DNA of 64,000 bases from Paraburkholderia mimosarum LMG 23256 = NBRC 106338 (GTDB lineage Bacteria; Pseudomonadota; Gammaproteobacteria; Burkholderiales; Burkholderiaceae): positions 26,145 to 90,144 of the forward strand of contig NZ_BBJJ01000030.1 of the NCBI RefSeq assembly GCF_000739815.1. Direction: 5' to 3'. How positions within the stretch are numbered: position 1 is the stretch's first letter; each line of letters opens with the position of its first letter. Both the position numbers and the translations under genes were made by a program. Below are positions 55,264-63,377 of this stretch, piece after piece. The notes under the pieces were generated by a model that ran no database searches, was not told where the DNA came from, and worked only from the letters and a program-made list of their open reading frames with translations.

Positions 55264-56285
55264 CGAAAGCCATCCAGCCGTTCTCCTATCCGACCACCGT
55301 CGCGTTCGTCGACGACAGTGCCGCGTTCCTCTCGAACCTGAGCCTGCAACTCGACCCCGACCTGGCCTTCCGCCTGTTCAGCTCCCCCACCGAGGCGCTC
55401 AAGTTTCTCAATGAACGTGCCGGGTCGGGCTGGGCCGCGGAGCCCATCTTCAGCCCCTACCTCGACCGCACGGAAGAAAACGATGCGCATCAGGTCATTG
55501 CCATGCGTGTCGACGCGATACGTAGCCTCGTGCACAACGCTTCCCGCTTCGAGTCGGTTTCGGTCGTGGTGGTCGATTACGACATGCCGGAAATCAACGG
55601 CATGGAGTTTTGCCGCCACATCACCGACCCGTCTATCAAGAAGATCGTGCTGACCGGCAAAGCCGACGAGCATGTGGCCGTGAAGAGCTTCAACGAGGGT
55701 TTGATCGACCGTTTTATCCGCAAGCATGAAGTCGATGCCGTGGAAACGTTGAATCAGGCAATCGGCGATATGCAGCGCGCCTGGTTCGACCGCTGCTGCA
55801 GCACGGTGCTCGATGCGCTCGCGGTATCGGAATATGCCTTTCTCAAGGATCACGCGCTCGCTGCCCACGTAAAAGGCATTGCCGATTCATTGGGCATTGT
55901 CGAGCACTATCTCTCGTATCAACCGCACGGACTGCTGATGTTCGACGGCGTCGGCACCGCGTATCTGCTCGTCATCCACACGGACGAATCGCTGCGTGGC
56001 GTGCGTGAAATCGCCGTCGAACAGGGTGCGCCCCTGAGTTTCCTGGCGGAGCTGGACAGCCGTCGCAGCCTGCCCTATTTCTGGCGCACGGAAGGCTACT
56101 ACCCGGCACAGTGCGTAGAATGGCAGCCGTATATGCATCCGGCATCCGAATTTCACGGCGACCGCCGGTACCTGTACGCGATCGTGAAAAAGCCGGCGGG
56201 GCTCGCGCTCGATAACGTCGTGCCCTACGACCGGCATCTCGATCAACTGGACCGCGAAATCCAGGCGGCGTGGGACTCGCCCTGA
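55260..56285 (+). CDS. Response regulator, LqsR-like
   Basis: A 341-aa protein. The N-terminal receiver has the acidic pair D18-D19 in VAFVDDS, the phosphoacceptor D106 in VVVDYDMPEINGMEF and the Lys in VLTGKADEH. The stretch between strand 2 and strand 3 is enlarged (about 40 extra residues). The C-terminal half (about 180-341) shows no DNA-binding HTH and no GGDEF or EAL, which fits LqsR rather than a usual transcription factor. It is co-translated with the kinase gene. Confidence 0.8.
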   Translation: MTKAIQPFSYPTTVAFVDDSAAFLSNLSLQLDPDLAFRLFSSPTEALKFLNERAGSGWAAEPIFSPYLDRTEENDAHQVIAMRVDAIRSLVHNASRFESVSVVVVDYDMPEINGMEFCRHITDPSIKKIVLTGKADEHVAVKSFNEGLIDRFIRKHEVDAVETLNQAIGDMQRAWFDRCCSTVLDALAVSEYAFLKDHALAAHVKGIADSLGIVEHYLSYQPHGLLMFDGVGTAYLLVIHTDESLRGVREIAVEQGAPLSFLAELDSRRSLPYFWRTEGYYPAQCVEWQPYMHPASEFHGDRRYLYAIVKKPAGLALDNVVPYDRHLDQLDREIQAAWDSP

Positions 56286-56290
56286 TTGAT

Positions 56291-56333
56291 GGCCCCGATC
56301 TACGGCGTTATTTCCTCCAGCCGTAATCGGGCC
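56291..56333. terminator. Bidirectional terminator between LqsR-like and CqsA-like genes
   Basis: Long stem of GGCCCCGATCTACGGC (56291-56306) with GCCGTAATCGGGCC (56320-56333), broken by one bulge and one mismatch, loop 13 bases. It sits exactly between two convergent genes and would stop both. Confidence 0.6.
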
Positions 56334-56392
56334 CACATCCGGCACACCTCACGCTATCGCTGTCTCGCTCCATGCCGCCCCGGCTGCGATGC

Positions 56393-57694
56393 TCAAGCCG
56401 CCACGGCTACCATGGGCATGTTCACCACCGCCTGAGGCGCGCGCACCCGCGCACGGCCTGCGTTGCGTTCATTGCGGCGCGTGGAAGGCCAGTTCCACAT
56501 TTGCACCTCGTCGCGAATTTCCGCGCAAACGTCGACAAGGCGCTCGAGTTCCTCCTCGCACAACGCCGCATTGAGCGAGAGCCGCACGAGCGAGCGGTTC
56601 TGCGCCGTGGCGGGCGCGCAAAACACGGAACCGAAGATGCCGCGTGCTTCGAGCGCGTCGCGCAGCACGATCGTCTGCGGTTCCGGACCGGCTTCCAGCG
56701 CGATGATTTGCGTTTCGCTGCCGTTCAGGTTGTAGCCGAGTTCGGCAAGCCGCGTGCGCACGTAACGCGCGTTGGCCGCGACGCGCGTGCGACGCCAGTC
56801 TTCGCGCTCGATCACGTCGAGCGTTGCCGCGAGACCCGCCGTTTCATGCGGCAACAACGTCGAACTGAAGATGGCGGGCAGCGCCTCGCACTTGAAATAC
56901 TCCTGGAAGCGGCGGGAACAACTGATGATGCCGGCGCGCCCCGCAAATGCCTTCGCAAGGCTCGCCGTGCGGAAATGCACGCGGTCTGTGAGGCCGAGTT
57001 CGACCACCATCCCCGCACCATGCGGGCCGTGCGTGCCCAGCGAATGTGATTCGTCGACGACCAGCACGCAGTCGTGCTCCGCGCATACCTCGGCGATCGC
57101 GGCAAGCGGCGCCACGCTGCCGTTGGTGCTGTACACCGAATCGACGATCACAATGCCCGCCCCGTAGCGCTGAATGCGCTGCTCCAGGTGATCGACATCG
57201 TTGTGGAAGAAACTAATCGCACGCGCGCCGGCGCTGCGTATGCCTTCCCACAGCGACATGTGCGCCATCATGTCGACGTAAACCGGCGTTTGCGCATTGG
57301 CGATCGACTGAATAAGACCCGTGTTGGCAGCAAAACCCGACTGGCATAGTACGCTCGCTTCGGCTCGCATGTATGCCGCAAAACGGTCTTCCAGCGTGAG
57401 TTGCGGGCAATCGTCGCCGTGCAGGAATACGCCCGACATGAGCAGCCCATTGCCCTCCGAACGGATGCTCATGCACATTGCATCGAGAATCTCGGGGTGA
57501 CGTGCGATCGAAAGATAATCGTTGCTGGAAAGGTGCAAAGCATCGGCATTCGCAACCCGGCCCTTCATGATGTGCCCCCCGGCCCAGCTTTCCTGCACGC
57601 GTTCGGTGTAATAACGGTCTACGCGAGCAGCGAGGAATGCGGGCAATGCCGCGTCGTTGTTGTGTGCGCTACGCCAGTTGCTACCAACTTTCAT
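56393..57694 (-). CDS. Alpha-hydroxyketone autoinducer synthase, CqsA/LqsA family
   Basis: A 433-aa PLP enzyme of the alpha-oxoamine synthase type. The PLP-linked lysine is K248 in TASLAKAFAGRAG. Other conserved regions are SSNDYLSIARHPEI, GNGLLMSGVF, VYSTNGSVAPL and VVDESHSLGTHGPHGAGM. These, with the LLPHE block, fit CqsA/LqsA better than biotin or heme enzymes (KBL, BioF). The product would be an alpha-hydroxyketone signal from an acyl-CoA and an amino acid. GGAG precedes the ATG. It faces the LqsS/LqsR-like pair. Confidence 0.85.
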   Translation of the reverse strand: MKVGSNWRSAHNNDAALPAFLAARVDRYYTERVQESWAGGHIMKGRVANADALHLSSNDYLSIARHPEILDAMCMSIRSEGNGLLMSGVFLHGDDCPQLTLEDRFAAYMRAEASVLCQSGFAANTGLIQSIANAQTPVYVDMMAHMSLWEGIRSAGARAISFFHNDVDHLEQRIQRYGAGIVIVDSVYSTNGSVAPLAAIAEVCAEHDCVLVVDESHSLGTHGPHGAGMVVELGLTDRVHFRTASLAKAFAGRAGIISCSRRFQEYFKCEALPAIFSSTLLPHETAGLAATLDVIEREDWRRTRVAANARYVRTRLAELGYNLNGSETQIIALEAGPEPQTIVLRDALEARGIFGSVFCAPATAQNRSLVRLSLNAALCEEELERLVDVCAEIRDEVQMWNWPSTRRNERNAGRARVRAPQAVVNMPMVAVAA

Positions 57695-58507
57695 CTCAGG
57701 CTCCTTGTGGTTGAAGACCGCCCCCGGTGGCGACCTGGCTGGTCAGAATGGATCCCGGGGGCGGCCCGTAATGCGCCCGCAGCGGAACGACACGCATAAC
57801 GAGGCATGACGTGTGCGTTCCGGCAACGGACTTTTGAATGTGGGTGCTGCAAAGGCTGGCGAGCGCGTGAGTCGCGGCGCGCGGCGGGAGACGGGAGACG
57901 GCCCCGGCCGGCGGCGCCAGAGCGCGCTTGAGTACGATGCGAATTCCAGCAACTGCGCAGACAACTGCGCGGACAACCTGAAGGACAACGGCAACGGCAC
58001 GCGCAAATGCGCGAATCAGTGCGCGCGGCATGCGTTGCCAGTTCGAAAACCAATGCGGGCGCTGGGCGCCTGAAGCAAGCGCCTTCATATCCGTACGAAT
58101 CCCGCATCGCGTGATCGCCACTGGTTACAAGGGAAGAAACGCCTGCTCGAAAATTATCAAGGCGCGCCACGCAGGCGATCGAGGCCATGCACTTCATGCA
58201 GCGAAAGCGCCTTCACGCTGCACATCTGTCGCGCCAGTGATAATTATCGTTTAAAAAACAGGGCTGTTATGCGTTTCGGGCCGCGCAACTATGCGTGACG
58301 CATGGAGATTTCACAAGGTCTGCGGGTTGCCCCGCCGATGGCCGGGAGCATTCATTCACGACGCATAGCCCGCTTGAAGCGAAACGGCGCATCGCGTCAT
58401 GCGGCACAACCCGATCGCGCCCGCGTGAGTTGGCGATGCAGGGTGCGGCCAAACGGCGGCAGGCATGGCAACTGCGCACGATGTCCCAGCCTTTGAAGGA
58501 GACGCCG
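57695..58507. other. Upstream region of the CqsA-like gene, with 12-bp repeats and a dyad
   Basis: About 813 bases without a gene I can support. It contains four degenerate 12-bp repeats (57950-57997), an AT-rich patch with the palindrome GATAATTATC (58239-58248) and the promoters for the synthase (minus) and DUF2795 (plus) genes. Confidence 0.45.
57950..57997 (+). repeat. Four degenerate 12-bp tandem repeats
   Basis: Units CAACTGCGCAGA, CAACTGCGCGGA, CAACCTGAAGGA and CAACGGCAACGG. The first two differ by one base. They lie about 260 bases upstream of the CqsA-like start, probably in or near its leader. Confidence 0.6.
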
Positions 58508-58783
58508 ATGAAGCCCGCTCCCGCTAGTGGCGCGATGCAAGCCGAGCCTTCCGATCAAGCTCGCGCCGATGCCGAGGCACTGGCCGAGCGCGTGCGGCAC
58601 ATTCTCGAGCGCGTGAACTGGCCCGCGCATCCCGGTACGCTGATCGAAACCGCTGAACGCAGCGGCGCATCGCGCGACGTAATCGACTCCTTGCGCCGGC
58701 TGCCCGACGAAGCGTTCGGCAGCTTTTACGAAGTCTCGGCGTCCATCATCGCGGCGCAACTGCGCGCTCACACACCGCGTTGA
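58508..58783 (+). CDS. DUF2795 small protein
   Basis: A 91-aa protein. The core LERVNWPAHPGTLIETAERSG ... DSLRRLPDEAFGSFYEV is the DUF2795 pattern (about residues 32-80), a small helical domain of unknown function often found in stress-associated genes. AAGGAG precedes the ATG by nine bases. Upstream in-frame codons are rejected because they do not match. Confidence 0.75.
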   Translation: MKPAPASGAMQAEPSDQARADAEALAERVRHILERVNWPAHPGTLIETAERSGASRDVIDSLRRLPDEAFGSFYEVSASIIAAQLRAHTPR

Positions 58784-58985
58784 CGCTGGATTTTTCGGCC
58801 TTATCCGATCAATGCGTGTGAGCGCGCCGCCTTTGCTCGATTCGTCATCCTCATCGATTGGGGGTCATCGCATCTCGTGGCACGAGCAATGCGGCGAAAT
58901 CGAAGCGGCCGGCCCTGGCGCCGGCAGGGGATCGAACCCTCATCCGCGTCGCATCGGGCGATGCGCTCACCTTACGGAGATCGAT

Positions 58986-59192
58986 ATGGGCGAATACGCA
59001 GGCCGTTCACACGACGAACGCGTAGCACAACGCAAGCGCGAGAAGCAGCGCGCGCAGGAACCGCCGGGCGGCGATATGGCCGTGAGCGGCACCGAACCGG
59101 ACGCCACCCATAGCAGCGGCGAAATCTCTCAGCGAGGCAAGGAAGTATGGCGCAAAGGCGCTGGGCTGGACGGCGGCGGCAAGAGCGATTGA
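58986..59192 (+). CDS. Small hydrophilic protein, unknown
   Basis: A 68-aa very hydrophilic, charged protein (GRSHDERVAQRKREKQRAQE ... RGKEVWRKGAGLDGGG). I recognise no family; the composition recalls small disordered stress proteins. It has a GGAG (58976-58979) seven bases before the ATG. It lies between DUF2795 and PRC-barrel genes, both of the same kind. Confidence 0.5.
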   Translation: MGEYAGRSHDERVAQRKREKQRAQEPPGGDMAVSGTEPDATHSSGEISQRGKEVWRKGAGLDGGGKSD

Positions 59193-59315
59193 TTCGCGTT
59201 GGCAAGCACCGCCGCGTGGTACTTCGTTGTGACCTCACCCTTATGAAAATCGGCGCGCGCCGTGTGTCGAGTGGACGCATGGCGCTCGCGCCTTTTCACG
59301 AACACGGAGAAGATC

Positions 59316-59825
59316 ATGGCCTGGTCGCAGACCCCCAGCCGTTCGGCCGCCCCCAGCGGCAACGGCGCGCGCATCGTCGGCCGCGACCGTTCGGCGTCGG
59401 AGGGCCCGGGCCCCGAGGTGATGGCGGCCAGCACGCTGGATGGCGACCGCGTGCTGAGTTCCGACGGCGACGAGGTCGGCAAGGTCAAGGAGATCATGCT
59501 CGATGTGAAAGCCGGCCGCATTGCCTATATGGTGATGTCGAGCGGCGGCTTTCCCGGCATCGGTGAGAAGCTGTTCGCGGTGCCGTGGAACGCACTCGTG
59601 CTTGACGTGGACCGCAAGTGCTTCGTCATCGCGCTCAACGCAGAGCGCATGAAGGACGCACCCGGCTTCGATAAGGACCACTGGCCCTCGATGGCCGATC
59701 CCGCGTGGTCCGGCTCGGTGCACCAGTACTACGGCCGCAAGCCGTACTGGAGCGACGACACCACGAGCCTGCCGCTGGAAGATCCTGGCCGCGAGCCTCC
59801 GGAAGCCGCGGGCGTGAAGCTCTGA
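59316..59825 (+). CDS. PRC-barrel domain protein
   Basis: A 169-aa protein with a PRC-barrel domain from about residue 35 to 110 (ASTLDGDRVLSSDGDEVGKVKEIMLDVKAGRIAYMVM ... GEKLFAVPWNALVLD). The N-terminus is Ser/Gly-rich and the C-terminus has aromatic residues. PRC-barrels bind RNA or protein partners in various pathways; the function of this soluble type is unknown. ATG at 59316 has CGGAGAAG before it. Confidence 0.8.
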   Translation: MAWSQTPSRSAAPSGNGARIVGRDRSASEGPGPEVMAASTLDGDRVLSSDGDEVGKVKEIMLDVKAGRIAYMVMSSGGFPGIGEKLFAVPWNALVLDVDRKCFVIALNAERMKDAPGFDKDHWPSMADPAWSGSVHQYYGRKPYWSDDTTSLPLEDPGREPPEAAGVKL

Positions 59826-59951
59826 CCAACACGCGCGGCTCGCGCGGCTCGCATGAGCCTCCATTCACTGAATTGACAACACGAGGAAAAGACGCCGGTT
59901 TCCCGTGCGAAGTACACTGCCGGTTCACCTCTTCGCCCTCAGGGAGCCAGG

Positions 59952-60746
59952 ATGAAAATCGATCTGACCGGAAAACTCGCGCTCGTCACCGGCTCAGCCG
60001 CCGGCATCGGCCTCGCAGCAGCCAGGGGCCTCGCACTCTCGGGCGCCGACGTGATCGTCGGCAGCCGCCATGCACAGAGCGTGCGTGAAGCCGAGGCCAC
60101 GTTGCGCACCGCGGCGCCCGGGGCGCGGGTGCAAGGCTTCGTTGGCGATCTTTCGAATGAAGCGGGGTGCGATGTGCTGGTGAAGGCGCACCCGCAGGTG
60201 GATATCCTCGTGAACAATCTCGGCGTTTTTCAGCAGCAGGACTTCTTCGAGATTCCCGATGCCGAGTGGCTGCGTTTCTTCGAAACGAACGTGATGTCGG
60301 GCGTGCGCCTCTCGCGCGCCTATGCGAATGCGATGGTCGCGCGCGGCTGGGGGCGCATCGTATTCATTTCTTCGGAGTCGGGGCTGAACATTCCCGCCGA
60401 CATGATCCACTATGGCCTGACGAAAACCGCGCAGCTCGCGCTCGCACGCGGCCTCGCGAAGCGGCTTGCGGGAACGGGCGTCACGGTCAATTCGGTGCTG
60501 CCGGGTCCGACGCTTTCAGAAGGCGTGGCGAAGATGCTCGAGGAAGAAGTGGCCGCATCGGGAAGAACCGTAGAGGAAGTGGCCGCACAGTTCGTGCAGA
60601 CGCATCGTGCCTCTTCCATCATTCGGCGTGCGGCAAGCGTGGAGGAGGTCGCGAACATGATCGTCTACGTGTGCTCGAAAGAGGCGTCCGCGACGACGGG
60701 TGCCGCATTGCGCGTGGATGGCGGCGTGGTGGATACCATCGCGTGA
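59952..60746 (+). CDS. SDR-family oxidoreductase
   Basis: A 264-aa classical SDR. The cofactor motif is TGSAAGIG, then NNLG, and catalytic Ser-Tyr-Lys in ISSESGLNIPADMIHYGLTKTAQL. The C-terminal half VNSVLPGPTLSEGV and TGAALRVDGGV are typical FabG-like ends. The insertion MLEEEVAASGRTVEE replaces the usual short loop and may define its substrate. GGGAGCCAGG precedes the ATG. Confidence 0.86.
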   Translation: MKIDLTGKLALVTGSAAGIGLAAARGLALSGADVIVGSRHAQSVREAEATLRTAAPGARVQGFVGDLSNEAGCDVLVKAHPQVDILVNNLGVFQQQDFFEIPDAEWLRFFETNVMSGVRLSRAYANAMVARGWGRIVFISSESGLNIPADMIHYGLTKTAQLALARGLAKRLAGTGVTVNSVLPGPTLSEGVAKMLEEEVAASGRTVEEVAAQFVQTHRASSIIRRAASVEEVANMIVYVCSKEASATTGAALRVDGGVVDTIA

Positions 60747-60813
60747 TGCGCGGGTCTCGACCGCGCGAAAGCGTTTATTCGTAATACGAAACAGTTGTCG
60801 CGCTCAGGGAGCA

Positions 60814-60851
60814 CGAAGTATCGCAGCCCGCGTGGGGCCTGCGATACTTCG
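60814..60851. terminator. Convergent hairpin, 13-bp perfect stem
   Basis: CGAAGTATCGCAG (60814-60826) and CTGCGATACTTCG (60839-60851) with 12-base loop. It lies between the SDR gene and the convergent DUF1328 gene. There is no T run on either side, so it may be a factor-dependent or barrier type terminator. Confidence 0.55.
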
Positions 60852-60859
60852 CTCGCCGG

Positions 60860-61024
60860 TTATCCGCGTCGCACGACGCCGAGCACCAGCGTGACGAGGA
60901 AGATCACGAGGAAGATGAAGAACAGGATCTTGGCGATCGACGCCGCACCCGCTGCAATGCCGCCGAACCCGAACACGGCTGCGATGATCGCGATGATAAA
61001 GAAAATGACAGCGTATTGAAGCAT
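60860..61024 (-). CDS. DUF1328 small membrane protein (YtjA-like)
   Basis: A 54-aa protein with two hydrophobic helices (about 4-24 and 32-50), ending LGVVRRG. The length and opening (MLQYAVIFFIIAIIAAVFGFGG) are those of DUF1328/YtjA, often induced under stress. AGGAGG precedes the ATG at 61024. Confidence 0.9.
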   Translation of the reverse strand: MLQYAVIFFIIAIIAAVFGFGGIAAGAASIAKILFFIFLVIFLVTLVLGVVRRG

Positions 61025-61243
61025 GACGTCCTCCTGTGCCCGGAGCAGTCCGGCTCTAGGGTGGTCGCCGCGCCCCGGCGCCGCGTGCGGTCGCTCGATG
61101 CCCGGCATGTGGTGAGGGCCCACGACTAGCGGCCCCGACAGGACGGATTCGTGCGCCCGCCCATGCCGCACACGTGCAGCAAAGGGAATGCCTGAATGGA
61201 GGTGTCGGGCACGCGCGCCTGAAAAAGCGCGCGCCATGAGCGA

Positions 61244-62089
61244 TCAGACGACTTGGGGATGCCAGCCGGCGCGCTGGAATGCCGTGGCGAAGAAGAGCAC
61301 CTGATAGCGGATCGAGTTCGACCAGTAGGACCAGTTGTGGCCGCCTGGTCGTTCCGCATAGTCGTGAGGCACGCCGAGTTCGATGAGCTTTTCATGCAAC
61401 GTGCGATTGGACTGCACGAAAAAATCGCTCACGCCGCAGTCGATGGTCAACGCGATATGCGAACGTTCGAAATCCTGTGCATTGTCCACGATCGCGTTGC
61501 TGTTCCAGAACGACGCGTGCCGCATGGGGTCGCCGAACACGTGATCGATGCCGGGCTCGTCTTCGCAGTTGCGCGGATCGACCGCGCCGCTGATGCTACC
61601 GGCCGCGCCGAACGTCTCGGGCCGGTCCAGCGCGATGCGCAGCGCGCCGAAACCGCCCATGCTCAAGCCTGTGATCGCGCGCGCCTCGCGCGTGGCGATC
61701 GTGCGGAAATGCATGTCGACGTACGACACCACCTCGCCGCCCACGTATGTTTCATAACGACTACTCCGATCGTACGGGCTGTCGATATACCAGCTCTCAT
61801 GACCGCCGTCCGGCATCACGAGCACCACATGGTAACGGTCGGCCAGCTTGCCGATGCGAGTGTTCGAAGTCCAGTCGGCATAACTGCCGCCCGAGCCGTG
61901 CAGCACATAGATCACCGGAAAGCGCGCGGCATGGTTGCCGCGCGCGTAGTCGTCGGGCAATACGACGGTCGCGTCGAACGAGCGCTGCATCGCGGCGCTG
62001 GGGATCGAGACGATACGCGTCTGGTATGCCCAGACGGGAGCACTGAGGAGCAGCGCCAGAACGAGCCAGCACGCGCGCAAGATAGCCAT
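61244..62089 (-). CDS. Secreted esterase, esterase D/antigen 85-like
   Basis: A 281-aa alpha/beta hydrolase with a signal peptide (cleaved near V-W-A-Y). The oxyanion region is YVLHGSGGSYADW, the nucleophile elbow is ITGLSMGGFGALR, and the catalytic His is in PGGHNWSYW. The family includes esterases such as feruloyl esterase, S-formylglutathione hydrolase and mycolyltransferase relatives. The signal peptide says it works in the periplasm or outside. The start at 62089 matches the signal peptide. Confidence 0.85.
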   Translation of the reverse strand: MAILRACWLVLALLLSAPVWAYQTRIVSIPSAAMQRSFDATVVLPDDYARGNHAARFPVIYVLHGSGGSYADWTSNTRIGKLADRYHVVLVMPDGGHESWYIDSPYDRSSRYETYVGGEVVSYVDMHFRTIATREARAITGLSMGGFGALRIALDRPETFGAAGSISGAVDPRNCEDEPGIDHVFGDPMRHASFWNSNAIVDNAQDFERSHIALTIDCGVSDFFVQSNRTLHEKLIELGVPHDYAERPGGHNWSYWSNSIRYQVLFFATAFQRAGWHPQVV

Positions 62090-62282
62090 GAGAAGTCGCT
62101 CTTGTGTTGACTGCCACGAAAGACAACTGCTTTCATGGACTGTAACAAGGACCACTTACAGCCAAATTTCAATGCGGCCATTTAACTGCTCGCGAGGGTG
62201 TGAAAGATCACATGCGGCAAATGAAATGGCGCGACCCGTTCTGAGCGCGTCCGCTATCCCATGCGATCCCGCGCCGCCGCTT

Positions 62283-62609
62283 TCAATCGCCATTTCGCCG
62301 CCTGCGCTGCAGGCGCCCCTCCGGCTCGCCTTGATGCAGCAGGCCCTTTTGGCGCGGTGTGAGCGGGTCCGTCAAACACGGCTCCGCGTCGAGTTCCTGC
62401 TCGAAACGCTCCCACATGCCGGCAGGCGTATTGGCCGTACCCACGCGCGTGCCGATCGTGAGCCGGATCTGGTTGGCCCGGCTGATGGTGGAGCGCAGCC
62501 GGTGGATCTCCCAAAGCAAGCGCAGCACGACAGGCAAGGGATTCCGGTCGTAGATGTCAGCCAACTCCGCAGCCGTGAGCGGTGGGAAGTGACGATGATC
62601 GCGTCCCAT
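62283..62609 (-). CDS. Unknown 108-aa protein, SOS-type promoter
   Basis: I do not recognise this protein. Its visible feature is a helical middle (AAELADIYDRNPLPVVLRLLWEIHRLRSTISRANQ by position 14-50), and it ends in a basic run. The ATG at 62609 has no clear ribosome binding site; an in-frame GTG at 62627 is possible. A perfect LexA box lies 18 bases upstream, shared with the divergent SRAP gene, so it is probably induced by DNA damage. Confidence 0.6.
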   Translation of the reverse strand: MGRDHRHFPPLTAAELADIYDRNPLPVVLRLLWEIHRLRSTISRANQIRLTIGTRVGTANTPAGMWERFEQELDAEPCLTDPLTPRQKGLLHQGEPEGRLQRRRRNGD

Positions 62610-62611
62610 TT

Positions 62612-62641
62612 TTGATAGCAGAAACACTGTATATTTATACA
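62612..62641 (+). promoter_or_regulatory. Promoter of the SRAP gene
   Basis: -35 TTGATA (62612-62617), 18-base spacer and -10 TATACA (62636-62641). The -10 falls inside the LexA box, as is usual for SOS promoters. Confidence 0.5.
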
Positions 62642-62642
62642 G
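62627..62642. promoter_or_regulatory. LexA (SOS) box CTGT-N8-ACAG
   Basis: CTGTATATTTATACAG matches the SOS consensus CTGT-N8-ACAG exactly, with an AT-rich core. It lies between two divergent genes and overlaps their promoters. Confidence 0.8.
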
Positions 62643-62691
62643 GCTACCACATGTCAGAATGATTCTGAAGGATTGGGATGGAGGGACAACC

Positions 62692-63369
62692 ATGTGCACG
62701 AACTACGCCGCCGCACGCCGCGACTACCTCTTCAGGCATTACGGCGTCATGCCGCCGGACGACCCGTGGCGCGACGAGATCTACAAGGATTACGCAGCGC
62801 CGGTGATCCGCCGGACCAGCGCCGGGCCCGAGCCACGCGAAGCCCTGCTAGCCACGTTCGGCATGGTGCCGCGCAAACACATTCCCTCCGGTGTGAAGGT
62901 GTTCGACACGATGAACGCGCGCGCCGAATCGGTAGGCGAGAAACGCAGTTTCTGCGATGCGTGGAAAAAGCTGCAACTCTGCCTGATTCCAGCGGAGGCG
63001 TTCTTCGAGCCGAACTACGAGACTGGCAAGCCGGTGCGCTGGCGCGTCGGGCTTGCCGACGGCGCGCCGTTCGCCATTGCCGGTCTGTGGCGCGAGTGGG
63101 ACGAGGGCGAGGAAGGCAAGGCGTACTCGTTCACGATGCTCACCGTCAACGCGAACGATCACCCGCTCATGAAGCGCTTTCACAAGCCCGGCGATGAGAA
63201 GCGTTCGGTGGTGATCGTGCCGGCTTCCGAGTATGAGAACTGGCTCGAAAGCCGGTCGATGGACGAGGCGAGGTCGTTTCTCAATCTTTATCCGGCGGAG
63301 CGAATGGCCGCGGAAGCAGATCCGGCCCCGCCGCGCGCGACGCCGAAACCGGTTTTGAACGAACAATAA
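62692..63369 (+). CDS. SOS response-associated peptidase (SRAP/YedK family)
   Basis: A 225-aa protein of the SRAP family, which protects abasic sites in single-stranded DNA by forming a thiazolidine link. The essential Cys2 is seen in the start MCTNYAA, the catalytic Glu is E102 (IPAEAFFEP), and the His is H157 (NANDHPLMKRFH). The start at 62692 is required to expose Cys2. GAGGGA lies five bases before it. Its promoter carries a LexA box. Confidence 0.93.
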   Translation: MCTNYAAARRDYLFRHYGVMPPDDPWRDEIYKDYAAPVIRRTSAGPEPREALLATFGMVPRKHIPSGVKVFDTMNARAESVGEKRSFCDAWKKLQLCLIPAEAFFEPNYETGKPVRWRVGLADGAPFAIAGLWREWDEGEEGKAYSFTMLTVNANDHPLMKRFHKPGDEKRSVVIVPASEYENWLESRSMDEARSFLNLYPAERMAAEADPAPPRATPKPVLNEQ

Positions 63370-63377
63370 CGAAACGG

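Noticed and set aside
56393..57694. Reading the PLP synthase as glycine C-acetyltransferase (KBL) or BioF
   Set aside because: No tdh or bio genes are near, the receptor kinase and LqsR-like regulator face it, and several sequence phrases fit CqsA/LqsA better. A phylogeny would settle it.
57743..58073. Short open frames upstream of the CqsA-like gene
   Set aside because: Both strands are open in this GC-rich stretch, without ribosome binding sites or family resemblance; the apparent peptide repeats only reflect the 12-bp DNA repeats.
58923..58955. tRNA-like T-arm: minus strand reads GGGTTCGATCCCC near a CCGGCGCCA
   Set aside because: The T-stem has a mismatch at the outer pair, the spacing to the CCA-like end is off, and no anticodon or D-arm can be drawn upstream. 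It is most likely chance, or at best a decayed tRNA 3' end.
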